From NCBI GenBank assembly GCA_038093515.1, contig JBBPSI010000102.1, positions 25,202-89,201 of the forward strand: a DNA stretch of 64,000 nucleotides, given 5' to 3'. This document shows, one piece after another, positions 35,007 through 46,959 of this stretch. How positions within the stretch are numbered: the stretch's first letter is position 1; the number at the start of each line of letters is the position of its first letter. A program made the translations under genes and the position numbers. The DNA comes from Butyriboletus loyo (Eukaryota; Basidiomycota; Agaricomycetes; Boletales; Boletaceae). The notes under the pieces were generated by a model, which saw nothing but the letters and a program-made list of their open reading frames with translations, was not told where the DNA came from and did not search any database.

Positions 35007-35759
35007 GCTTACCGCCTCGCGCTACTGATCAGTGATCACATGCACAGCAGAACTTCTGGGTCGTTCTGATGGAATCCTGTGTAGGTTTGAATGAGTCCGC
35101 CTCAGAATGACGTCTGACATGATCGAATGCATGTCAGTACTTCAAGTGAAATGACTCGGAGTGTCCAATTAAAATCTGACTACGCGTCCATCTGACACTC
35201 TTTTGTATCAGCTCGTCGGAAGCTCCGAAGCGCTTGTCTCCTATGGGTAGCTTCTTAATCTCTTCCTCCCCCCAGGCGTCTCATTTTTCTGTCAATCTTA
35301 CTGACGTTGCTCTATGGTATCTAGTAGTAGATCGGCGATGAGCTGTGTCTATAATCCATTTTTCTCGTTGGACGGGGTTCGTCCGTTTTCTGGGTGGCAG
35401 CGTGCATGGGTTACGGTGGTGCAGACCAAGCGACAGACTCCCAGGTCGTTTGAACTTCATCGTAGGGTCTCGGACACGCGTTGATAAGGCAAACCCAGAT
35501 GGAGATCAGTCACTGCCACTGGAGGGTCTGTGCGCAACTCAGTTACGCCATCGAACACGCTGGAAGTTGATACGGTCCCCCCACCGCGGCGTCAATATTT
35601 AATCTGGCAGCTCCATGCCATGCGGCCGAGTCCGTGTTTCTGCGCACAGACCCCCTTTTCTTCATAGAAAAATCTCGTTACCCGACACTGCATCCATTAC
35701 CCACTCCATCCCGCTTTCTCTCTCTCTCTTTTTTTTTGTAATCTGTCCACCGTTGAGAT
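35007..35759. other. intergenic region upstream of peroxiredoxin
   Basis: About 750 bp. A pyrimidine-rich tract (TTTCTCTCTCTCTTTTTTTTTG, 35720-35740) lies just before the peroxiredoxin start, as is common in fungal core promoters. No gene. Confidence 0.45.
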
Positions 35760-36852
35760 ATGGCTGAACCGAATGTGGAGATTGCCAACGCCCCTCGTCG
35801 ATCGAGCCGGATTTCAGCACAGGCACGTCCTGAGGCGCCCACAAAGCGGACGCGAAAAGGAGTGTCTGCTGCCAAACCGACCAAGGCAGGGTCCACCCGA
35901 AAACGGACCTTGAAAGTGGAACAAGAAGGGGACCAGGACGTCGACGTCGAGCGAGAGAAGGATGCGAAAAAGGTTGGTTGACCCGTTAATCTTATGTGTT
36001 TTTGTTCGTCGAGTTCAAGGAGGCTGATGCCATCGATCAACTTTCATCTCTGCTTGTATGATATTTTGAATGATGATACGATGCTTGGGTGGGATAGGTA
36101 AAGATGCCTTCTGCGGAGGAGACGCAAGCTGCGGCAGATGATGCGTCTGAAGAGCCTGTGCCATCGGACGCACTGCCCAAGAGCGTCGATGTCGGGGAGA
36201 CCCTCCCGTCGCTCGTTCTAAAGAACGAAAAGGGCGAAGACGTCGACACGGCATCGCTCACGGCAGAGAAAGGTGTCGTTCTCTTCCTGGTCCCAAAAGC
36301 CGATACGCGTGAGTATCTCAACCTTTAATGCACGAGGGATGTCGTTTCGACGTCTCTTGGGCCATGCGACGATGTCGATGGGCTGACGGGATGCAATCCG
36401 GTTGATCGTAGCCGGTTGTACCACACAGGCGTGTGGCTTCAGAGACGTCTGGCAAGAATTTGGAGCGCTCAACTATGACGTTTACTGCCTCAGCGCAGAC
36501 TCTCCGGCTGTCCAGACAAAGTGGCAGACAAAGGTGAGCGAGTCGGCACGTATGGTTCGGCTCCTCGACTCGTTCTGACGGGCCTGTTTCGATCGGAAGA
36601 AACTATTACCGTATCAGCTGCTCTCGGATCCTCAGAGGACGCTTATAGGCGCCCTCGGTGCTGCTGATGGTAATAGGACCAAGCGGAGTCATTTCGTGTT
36701 CGACAAGGGCGGAAAACTGCTCGATAAGAAGATTCCCGTAAAACCTGTGGATAGGTGCGTGTCCCTATTCGTCCTTGGCTCCGCCTGCTGACTCTTTCGA
36801 ATGGTTTAGTCCACGGTTAGCCCTCGAGTTCATCAATGATCTTGACAAGTAG
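35760..36852 (+). CDS. peroxiredoxin Q/BCP, nuclear thiol peroxidase (Dot5-like, 247 aa)
   Basis: Five exons: 35760-35972, 36098-36308, 36412-36533, 36600-36754, 36810-36852; 744 nt, 247 aa, in frame. The first 85 residues are a basic, low-complexity extension with RRSSR, KRTRK and RKRTLK, which resembles the nuclear-targeting tail of yeast Dot5-type enzymes. The catalytic domain has [23 protein letters not shown] with peroxidatic C144 and a second Cys at 149 (the usual C-x4-C of the atypical 2-Cys BCP class). It then has CLSADSP, LLSDPQ and RSHFVFDKGG. It reduces hydroperoxides using thioredoxin (family knowledge). It is a conserved housekeeping gene in the middle of an otherwise rearranged region. 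Confidence 0.92.
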
Positions 36853-37254
36853 ATACTTGGAAAGGTGTGGGCGTATAATGTGACGTTGCTGACGATTGTG
36901 TATATATCGCGCGTTCTATCTGTTCTATCCTGTACTGCACTGAACTGTGTTTTAAATTCTGGATTTAATGACGAATCAGTCAATAGGATCGTGTGAGTGA
37001 GCTGGTGTGCGGCACTATCCGTTACCAGAGTTTGACGAACCAAACCAAACGGTCCGCTGACTCATCACGGGCGGACTGGTCGATGTGGTCATCGAGTGCG
37101 GCGGGTGTCCACTGCGATATACTGATCGTGATTTGCCCACCTGGATGACGCTAATCCCGTGCCCGACGATACGGCCAGTATTCTTGTCAGCAACGGTATT
37201 CGACTACTTCGACTTCGCAGCTTTCCGGCAACCCGCAGGAACTACTTACACAAT
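36853..37254. other. intergenic
   Basis: 3' flank of the peroxiredoxin gene. Nothing recognisable. Confidence 0.4.
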
Positions 37255-38745
37255 GGTTCATCCCACTCGTCCGATCAAGACAACACGCCTGTTTCTGCCA
37301 TCGGCTATATAGGAAAGATTACGAGTAGATATGCGTGCGTGCACGGACGTGATGCGATGTGTGTTAAGTAAGCAGACGAATATAGTAAAAGTATCTCAAT
37401 GGCTGAATGGCGTGAGACGAATGTGAACGCGCTTAGATGAAAGTCGGGCACAATGCGGGTTATCATATTGAGAGTCCGCTATCTAGTTTATATACTAGAT
37501 CTACATATTTGATATGATTGGTCAGTCGGGTCATCGGCCTGTCGGCCTGTTACCACGTGACCGTATAGTACAGGCTTCAACAGCTATGAAGAGATTATGC
37601 TTTTTAATTTTATAGGCAATAAAGGTGCCATGGGCATCTCTGCTTTCTATGGGAGTGTTGAACAAGATGAGGCAAGATTCAAGGTCGGTATCGACCGGGT
37701 TGACCCAGCGCTACCGTGTTGCTCATCATGATCGATACGATACCAGGTCCTCGATGCCGCGTTCCAGAACGGTTGACACCACCAATATTTATGACGATAG
37801 CGAGGATTTGATTGGAAAATGGTAAGCCCACGCACAACTTGGCACTATATCAATATCTTCTTATCCGTAGGCTTGTATTCTTCCTTACCATGTTTAATGA
37901 GCATCGTTGTAAGAAATTCAGTGTAGTTGGTCTCCGTAATAGCGAACTTTAGGAGCATCCGCCTGAAATCATCCGCTTCAAAATCGTCGGGAGATTCCTG
38001 TCAAACAATCACGATCAGTATACCATCGACATATTATATTCAGTATCAGGGAGATTGATGTTGCGATACTGTAAACGTTGTCGGCACTCACATACCTACC
38101 AATCAGTAAACCTCTTCCGAGTGGCGAGTAAGCGATTATCCTGATGCCCGACTCTCTCGCGGTCTTGAGTACGTCATTCTTCTCGATGTCGAGCTCGAAA
38201 GGCGAATACTCGAGCTGAACCGTGGCGATTGGGTGAATGGTACTTGCGCGGCGTAAGGTATTGGCACTGCATTCCGAGAGACCGATCGGATCTGCGGGCG
38301 AAAATCGTCGCATGAAGTCACGCCAGAGATCAGTCTCGTTAGTTCCACGGCAAGGTTGACCCAACGAGAATCTACTCACGGAAGAATGTTCTTCGTTTCC
38401 TATGATTGATATGCAGGTTCTCGAAGGAAAACTTCCCCAAGATCTTGAAGCTGGTAGAAGAGTTCCAAAATGTTGGCAAAGAGTACAACGCGACGGCGGG
38501 GCAAGTGACGCTCGCTTGGTTCCTTGCGCAAGGGCAAGAAATTATCCCCATTCCGGGGACCAGGAAAGTCAAGGTGCGTGTGACGTAGGAGTCCCGTTAT
38601 GCACCCTCGATTGGAACATGCATGAGCAGTATCTCGAGGAGAACTTGGCGGCTGCTCGCATTACACTTTCCCCGGCCTCCAAGGCTACCTGCTGTTTCTG
38701 TCAACATTTCGAAAGTCCCCAAGGTGAGCGGGGTGCACAATAGTA
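37255..38745 (+). pseudogene. aldo-keto reductase pseudogene with internal inversion
   Basis: Homologous to the reductase at 868-2438. The plus strand starts MVHPTRP at 37255, frameshifts into [10 protein letters not shown], then has [10 protein letters not shown] at about 37630 and a frameshifted VLDAAFQNG and TNIYDDSEDLIGKW at about 37750-37825. The exon with ATKFG and YYLHW is missing, so Lys and His of the tetrad are gone. The middle exons ([26 protein letters not shown]) are on the minus strand, about 37930-38300. The C-terminal exon ([28 protein letters not shown]) is back on the plus strand from about 38416, still with its original acceptor ATATGCAG. The tail decays after EENLAAARI. 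A segment inside the gene has therefore been flipped in place. Confidence 0.85.
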
Positions 38746-38808
38746 ACATATACATATTTAAACTATAAGGAATAACACTAATCACACACACCGGAGCTAC
38801 AGCTGCTA

Positions 38809-41800
38809 CTACATACCAAGTTGGCTGTGCGACATAAAATGTGAACCCCCCGCACATCTGTACCCATTTGCCTGTCTGATCCACCGATATCTCTCGGGAC
38901 AAAGTCGCATGTGATCAAGCTTCCGCTGCATCTCTAACTCTTTCTGCCTCCTTTCATCTTCTTCCTGCTTCTTCTTCTTCAGAGCAGCAGCGACCCTTTC
39001 CCTTGCCGCCTTTGCCACCGCTTCCGCTGCTTCAAGCTGACGCTCAATCTCACGTTGCTTTTCTATATTGTCCCTGGCCGCAGCCATAGCACGTTGCAGC
39101 GCCGCTTGCGCCCGCGCTACCTGCTTCTGCTTCTCAGCTTTCTTCACCTCTTGCTCGAAACGCTCTTTCTCTTTCTCAGCTTTCACCTTCGCCTCCTCCT
39201 CTGCCGCGATGTCTGCCTGAAGTCGATTCCAGACAGTGTTAGAGACCCCGGAATCCCGTCGTACAACTCTCTTCGGAGGCTCATCCTCAGTCGGTGCCTT
39301 TGTAGGTGGAGGGCGGCGTTTCGATTGTTGCTTGGTCGATGGGTCCGTCCGCGAGGTATTCTTCGAATCCGGTTTAACTCTCTTCGGAGGCTGATCCTCA
39401 GTCGATACCTTTACAGGCGCAGGGCGGCGTTTCGATTGTTGCTTGGTCGATGGGTCCGTCCGCGAGGTATTCTTCGAATCTGGTTTAGGCGGCTTGCTCG
39501 GGGGCGAAGATGGAAGTGGCGGTGGCGGAGCACGCTTGGACGCCTGACTCCTTGATGTGGACGCGGAAGGTGGTGGTGGCGCTGGGCCGTTCATGCTTGC
39601 CGTTGGCATAGAACTGGAGGAGGGCACGTTACGAGCTATACCTTGCCGAGCCAGCCGTTCCCGTAGCATCGAGTTCATGACACTCAGAGTCTCTCCCGCC
39701 GACAGTGACCCCGAGATCCCGCCATTAGCCATCGCTTTTCGAGTCAACCTCTTCCTGAGCATCTTGACATCGCGTCCGTTGCCCCATGACGGAAGTGCGG
39801 ACATCTGAGCAATGATGTCTTGCATCTCGGCGTAGGTTGGCGAGGTCTTGTCGCCGAGTTCAGGAACGATGGTCCTGCTCTTCCGCAGGTCCTTATCAAG
39901 GAGCTCCAGACATTGCTCCGAGGACATATTCTGGAAGACAATCTCCTCAGAGAAACGAATAGGGAGGCCGGGATTGGCTGCCAACAGCTCGTTCATCTGG
40001 TGGTCATAGCCAGCCAGGATGATGACGAGTTTGTTCATGAACCGCTCGTGAATCATTAATCCCACAATCTCGTTCATCGCCTCTTTCGCGAAATGACCTT
40101 CACTCAGTCGATAAGCTTCGTCAATGAAGAGTACCTTGCCGAGGGCTTTCTCGAATACCCCCTTTGTTTTCGGTCCTGTATGCCCGACCAGGTCAGTTGC
40201 GGAGCACTCGATGACATCTTTGGAGGCCAGGAAACCCATGTCGTAATATACCTGACCAAACTTCCAAGCCATCATCGTCTTTCCCGTACCTTTTCTGCGT
40301 CAGTAATTTACGGACCCTCGATTGGCTACCACCGACCTGGTGGTCCCTTGAAGATAAAGTTGCTCGGGATCTGGGCACGCATATCGAAACCCTTCTCTTT
40401 CATCGCCTGGGCGATCTTTTGGTAACCGTCGAGTCGCGTGATGACTTCATCGCAACCCACAACGTCCGCAAACATCTTGGCGAGGTTCGCAGACGCGTTC
40501 TGACTCCTGTCGAAATCAGGATCGATGTCACGAGGCTCGAACACGACATCCATCCTTTGAGAAGCAGGAACGGATGCCACGCGCTTCTGATACCGTGCCT
40601 TAGCCTGCCCCAAAAGGTTCTCGACCTCTCCTGCATTCCCAAAGTTAGGGCGGTTCTTCGTTCGACTCAGCAGCTCGCGTGCCACTTCTTTTGCCTCGTC
40701 CGTGGCAGACAAATCCTGGTCCTTGAGCTTGTATTCCAAGATTTTCATGAGCTGGGGTTCCGTGAAGTCCTCAAAGTTGAAGGCGTTCTCGAACGAGAAT
40801 CGCCGAGCAAGCCCAGGATTGACGTTCTGAAGACGGTGGTGTCAATTTTGGTGCCAACAACCTAGCCAGCGACGACGTTACCTGGAACATCTCCTCCATC
40901 TGGTCTTTGTATCCAAGGAGAAGGACACACCGGTCTTCCCCGGGGACACTTTGGATCTCAGCGACCAGCGTGTCGATGACCGAGGTATTGTAAGGATTCG
41001 TCTCGTTCTTGCTATACAACATATACGCCTAGATGCTCATCAGAGACCCGTTGGCTGACGAACGGTACGACGAACCTCGTCAATGACGAGCACCTTCCCT
41101 TGTGTACTCTCCAGGATCGCCTTCGTGTTCTTCTCCGACTGTCCCAAGTGAGCCCCGACGAAGTCTGCGGGATTTTTGACCACCACTGACAAGACATGTA
41201 GTCTTAGCACTGGAATGCGACACAGGATGGACACGTTTCCTCACCTTCACCATTGCTCAACATCCCAAGGTCTGCTAGAATCTGGCCATACAACTTGGCG
41301 ACCGACGTTTTCCCTGTTCCCGGTGAACCGAGGAAGACCCTATTGAGAGAGAACTGTATTGGCTTCTTCTTCGCCAATTCTCGCTGATAATTCCTCTCCA
41401 GAAGCGCGAAAAAGTCGCGCACAGAGTCCTTGACAGACTCCAATCCGATTAATCCCTGGAGTTTCGCCCAAGGTGCGCTGTTGGGCAGGACTTGAGACGG
41501 ATCGGGCCCAATCAGGTCCTCCTTCGTCAGGAGGAAATCGTCCATCTGCATTTCTGACTGGCGCCCTTTGTCGAGTCGCTGAGCCCGGCGTTCACGGATC
41601 TTGGCGAACATGTTCTGCAACGCATGGGCGTTCCCGAAGCTAGGCCTACCTCTTCCACGCCCCAGCCGCCTGACAGCAATGCAAGCGTACAGTCCATTGA
41701 CACCGTCTTCGACTTTCATCCGACCATTGTAGCGCTGGTAGACGAGATCCTCCAACATCGACAGCAGCTCCTTATCGGTGTAATCTGCGAACGTGAGTTG

Positions 41801-44800
41801 ATGAGGTACTCGACTCGATAGTCCCGGGTTGTGCTCAAAGAACTTTTCCATCTGCTTGCTGTACCCGGCGAGGATGAATACGAGCGTGCCAACCCTGTTC
41901 TCCATCTCCGCGAGAAGGAAATCCAGCACTTGTCTTCCAGACTGATCATGCTCAGTGACAAGCTGATAGGCTTCGTCGATGAAGATGGCACCTCCCCCAG
42001 CCTTTAAAGCGTCATCGATGAGCTGTTGAGCGCCTTGCACCCCTTCGAAAGAGAGTCTGGACCCTGTAGTCTCCAGGAACGCGTTCCCTGGGAGCGCTTT
42101 GATTGACTCCAGGAATTGTGCATAAAGCCTCGCAACCGTAGTTTTTCCTAGAAGTAGAAGTGGTGTCAATGCTATTGTCCACGTGTCATAACTTGTCGCA
42201 CCTGTCCCCGGGTTTCCAAGCAAGCAGAGATTGATACGCTCCTTATTGATAGGCACGCCTTGACGATGCATCGTGTCAAGGCTACCTTTGAGCCGCAAGA
42301 TCTGCTCCTTGACTTGTTCGAGCCCAGTCATGTCCATGATCTTGTCGATAGCGTCATTTTGCACCCCATCTACACGCTTCTGATTCTTCCACTTATCTCT
42401 CGCGGCAGACGGGAGCATGGGGCGAGGTGGTGCGGCTGCACTGGAAGTGGATGGCGCAGGACCGTTGGCAGCGCCTTGTGAGGGATTCTGAGACGACGCA
42501 TTCGCCTTTGCAGCCGCCTGTTTCGCCGCGTTCTCGGCATCACGGATCTTTTGCTTCATACCCTCGATCTCCTTTTCCTTTTCATTCATCTCGTTCTCCC
42601 TGTCCCTTCTAGCTTGGAAATCATTCATCGCCTCCTGCTGGTATTGCAGCTTCGCCTGGAGTTCAGCCATCTTCAAGTCATGCTCGTGTTGCACTTTGTC
42701 GCGTTCCTCTTGTGCCTTCATATCTAACATGGCCTGTTCTTCGAGACGCTTGGCCAGACCATCGCATAGGGGACAGCTTGCGGGACGCCCCTCGTGACAC
42801 TTCCAAAACATTGCATGGGCGCCAACGGAGCAATTATCCCGGAACGGGTGCGTACACAGCATGGAGGAATGGACGTCAGGCTGGCCAGGAGCTGATCGCA
42901 ATGGGTGACATTTCTTCTGACAGGCGTGGATTCGGCACATCAAGAGCGCACCACTAGCAATGTAATAAATAAAACAGGACATTAAAACAAAGAACTCGAC
43001 GAAGCTTACCAAGGTTTAGTACATCCGCCATCGGGGGATCGACTGTCAAACTCTTCCGACTTCATGAGGGTGGCAGTCCTTGAAGGATGCCTCTCACACT
43101 TGATCGGAAAGCCGTTGTAAACATACTGTCCTTCGTCCAGCATCGAGAAGAACTGGCCCCAAAGCTGAGCTCCTCTCTTGGATTTGAGGAACGTGTGCGA
43201 GTTTCCGATCAGAATCAATCCGTCCCGAGCGCGAGAGAGAAGGACGTTGAGACGCTCGGGAGAATTCATGAATCCGATGCTATTTTCGGGATTTGACCGA
43301 GTCAAACTGGCGATCACGATGTTACTTTCTTCTCCCTGGTAATTATCTATTGGGGCGGTTACATACGCCAAACGTTATCCTTCGTGGAAAACTTACCAAT
43401 TGTTGCCAATCGTATCCCCGGATGGTGAGCCTTGGTAGCCACCGGGCCAGTTTGACCCGATAACCCTGCCTTTTGCAGGTCGCCGGCATCCAAATCATTC
43501 AAAACCGGGTCGTATTCATTCTGCAACGTGTGACAGAGCTTGAACAGTTGGCCCAAGTACGGAGTCAGGATGACCATGTCCGTGCTCTTGTATCCTTGTT
43601 GTTCGAGGTAACGCACAATCTTGAGAATCATCTCGGCCTCGTACGTGTTCTGCTTCGACGACGTGGACCCAGCGTCCCTACGATCCGCGATCCGCGTCTC
43701 TTCATCCTCGGGCTGATCATGATTCACAAAGATGATGTTAGATTGAACACCGCGAATATCGGGTCTCTGTTTTGTACTCGGGTGGTCGATGAGCTCGGGA
43801 TAGGTCAGTTCCCGGACCAATGCGGAGATCTCAGGCCTCATGCGGTGCTGCGTCGTGAGAGTTTGATGAGGAAAGTCCTTCAATACGAGGCGTTCAAAGA
43901 GCGATCGATTAAGATCGAATCCTTCCCCTTTCTCGACCGTCAGCTGATAGCTGTTGACCTTCGGACGAAGTTGTCTGGGATGGGCATAAGTATTTAAACA
44001 CGATACGCTGCGCGAAACGATACATACTTGTGATCACCGATGAGAATCATTTGGTTCGTCCTTTCGCCCAACGCCGTCAGAATATGGCTCTCCAGGATTT
44101 CACCAGCTTCTTCAACGAGCAATACATCCGGACTAACTGCGGCAAGATCTTCCGCATACTTGGCAGCCTCAGTAGTCGTACACCCGATGATCCTCTTTTG
44201 TTTCAACAACGTCACTGTAGATTCTCCGAACCGGTGGGCCAGCTCATCTTGAGCGTTATTGTAGTCCCTACCAACGTTGCACATATCAGCAACAACACCC
44301 TTCATGATGTCTCCTCTCCACCTGGCGAGAAACGCTCGACGCTCGGGGAGATCCATGCTCCAGATCTTGTCCGCATCACGTACTTTGGGGTGGTACTTGA
44401 ATATTCCGGCATCCCACCCATTCGACCATTGCGATATGAGATAATCCTGCTGTATAGGCTTTCCCTTCCTCCCGACGATCCGCGATCCGTCAAGCTCCGA
44501 CGGAACCTGGAACGCGTCCCAAAACTCGGGGTCTTCTTCGAATTCGATGTGCGTGAGTATGTCGTCGAACGAGATCGCTTTTTCTGCTTTCGCAAGTGCT
44601 TGGAAAGAACCTTGTAAACGTCCCACCAGAAAGCCAGACCTGGTCTTTGCTTGTTCGATGAGGGTCCACTCTGCTTTAGAGCGTGGGTGTTTGACACGTT
44701 CCTGGGATTGCAGCGAGAGGTGCTGCACGGTCGCACTTGCGCGTCCACCGATACGAACAATCGAGCTAGCAGCAATACCGATGTCAATGAGATCCTCGAG

Positions 44801-46430
44801 GAATTGATCAAGGGCGTGATTGGTGTAACACACAACGAGAATGGTTTGAGGTGTGTGATCATGGATCGCTTTAGCAAGAAGAGCGCCAATGAAAGACTTT
44901 CCAGTACCTGATATACAGCATTTATGAGGACGCGCATACAGTTGAATGGTTGAAAAGTAAGTATGCACCTGGGGGCCCTTGGATCAACGCAACACGCTGG
45001 CGTAGTCCGGCAAGGAGAGAATCTGCTTGAGATCCATCGAGGTGGACCGATTTCGACATCGCAAGGATCGGCTGGAGGTTTGTGGATGGATTCAGCGAGA
45101 GCGGCCGTACAATCTGATCGATCTGTATGGGGGGTGGTTCAAGCGTTTTCCCCTCGTCCCAGAACAGTAATTCATCAGACAGAGGAACAAGCTGCATGTT
45201 CTTAAGTGCCTTGAGAACTGGGTCGTATGCAAACAAAGCAGTATCGATCTGAAGCAGTTGTACTTGTTTGGTGGTGCTTAAGTGAAAGAGGGTCTTGGAC
45301 GTGCTGGCTTCACCTTCTAGCTGGAGGACGATCTTGGGGGGATTCTGGGCGAGTAGATCATCCACACGGTGAATAGTGGCGAAGGAAGTTATATCTTCCT
45401 CTGCGATAAGACAAGCAAGCGATTGGTTTCTGAGAATCTTGGACCCAACAGGATCGTCCGAAAGGAACTTTTTCCTGTCATCAAGATCCCTTATTCCACG
45501 AAGCTGCGGGAGGTCGCGATGACATTGAAGGACGAGTCCCCAACGAGAGCCTCTATCTTGCGAGCCAACGTACACATCAACCATGGAGAACCCATTAATG
45601 TGGAGACCGCGATGCTGTCCAGGTTTCTTCCTCAGCGCAATTTGGAGCTCTTCACGTATGTCATAAATCATATCTTCCCTGAGCATGCGAAATGTATTGT
45701 CTAGATAATCTGCGACGCGACTATTGGACGCCTCTGGATCATCCAAAATAGAAGCGGGTCTGAGGAAGGGAGGCTGAGTGCTGAGAATCTCGTCTACTGT
45801 GGGGAGGATGGCAATCTCGCGGAAGTTTGGAAAGTCGTTGTCATGTCGGCCCCCGGGGCCACATTGGCCAACAAGAGCGCCGCCGGAAGCAAGGGCAACG
45901 AGGACGTGATTGATGTGGTGGGCGATCTCCCGTACATCATGCTCAGAGGATTCGACTAGCTTGTTGATAACAGATGGCTTTGATGCGAGTTCCCTATACG
46001 GGGAGGCATCTTTGTCCTTGAGGGCGATCAGCCTATCGAGGAGTTTTGCGAATACGAGCTGAGCTTTCTCCGTCAATGCCCCTGCCTCAAATCCTTGAGC
46101 GAATGTCGACCAAAAAATAGGAGGGTCCACGATGGCGACAAGGATGTGATCTAGGAGACCTCCACCAAGGTCTGCAGCGCGCAGTAGATACTCGAGGGTA
46201 CTGGTGGCGTGGCCATTGAGGAACTGTGGGGAGAGATCGAAGCGCATAGCATTCTGTATGGAATGGAGTCCATGCGGACTCGAAATAAGACTGTCGACGC
46301 ACTTTGGGGAGTCTTCCTGGGCACAAATGGCCTCAAGGAAAATGCGAGAATTACTAGGGTCTACAGCAACTCTGCCGTGAAGGACATCATGAAAGCGTTT
46401 TCTAAGCCGGTCCGCGCGAGCCTGATTCAT
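38809..46430 (-). CDS. SF1 helicase (ZNFX1/Upf1-like) fused to three CbxX-type AAA+ domains (2,379 aa)
   Basis: Ten exons: 44969-46430, 44028-44907, 43397-43974, 43010-43346, 42202-42953, 41245-42147, 41076-41185, 40882-41028, 40337-40826, 38809-40289; 7,140 nt, 2,379 aa, in frame. Residues 1-480 are the N-terminal domain of ZNFX1-like helicases (ILPTVDEIL, DNTFRMLREDM). Helicase motifs: GPPGTGKS near 487, LLVEEAGEILESH, GDHKQLRP near 780, TQHRMRPEIS, and ERLNVLLSRARDGL near 1010. A Cys/His-rich NFX1-like segment (about 1083-1145) leads into a coiled coil. Three AAA+ modules of the CbxX/SpoVK type follow, with Walker A motifs GNPGTGKT (about 1335), GSPGTGKTS (about 1605) and GPPGTGKT (about 1885). 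Walker B boxes are FIDEAY, VIDEAY and FIDEAY. The tail has a Pro/Lys-rich linker with a 39-residue tandem repeat, an Ala/Glu coiled coil and a Cys-containing end. ZNFX1 relatives act in antiviral RNA sensing and RNAi (animals, S. pombe Hrr1); the role here is inferred. Confidence 0.88.
39285..39500 (-). repeat. 117-bp tandem repeat inside the helicase-AAA+ gene
   Basis: Two near-identical in-frame copies encode RTDPSTKQQSKRRP flanked by KPDSKNTS and PPKR. The unit is 39 codons, and a third, more diverged start (PSKPPKPDSKNTS) precedes them. They lie in the Pro/Lys-rich linker after the third AAA+ module. Confidence 0.75.
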
Positions 46431-46959
46431 GCGGGGTATTCCAAAGAACGTAGGATCACTTGATTCATTGAAGTGCTCAAAGCGACGCGGGGAGGGGTCC
46501 TGAAGATACCGTGGTAGTGCACAGGAAGTAAGTTGAGCACACAGACAACGCCTGCGAAAAAGAAGCCTGTATCATGTATGGATATGGCAAGGATCAGCGT
46601 AGCGCTCCGGATCTGGCATTGGGCAACTCTTGCATCAGTAAAAATTCACGCCCACAATCAACTCATCAAACTTTACGCCATGCCTCCCGGAATGCTTCTA
46701 ATCATTGCAGCTGGATAGGCTAGTGTCACCACAAGTTGGCTGCAGCGAACCCACACAGAGCTCGGAGGCATTGAGGCAAGAGGACACGCGATTACAGGAG
46801 TTATTAAGCGACCTGCACGAGAGTAGGGTATGAAATTGGAACGTATCTTGGACCTATTTTGCCAAGCGATAGAAAAATTTCGAGCGCTGGGAAGAAACCG
46901 GTGAGATCGGAAAGGATTTCAATGTTCTGATGGTGGAAGAATTTGTTCATGTGTATACA
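46431..46959. promoter_or_regulatory. promoter region of the helicase-AAA+ gene
   Basis: About 530 bp between the helicase start and the inverted-duplication arm. No gene. Confidence 0.35.
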
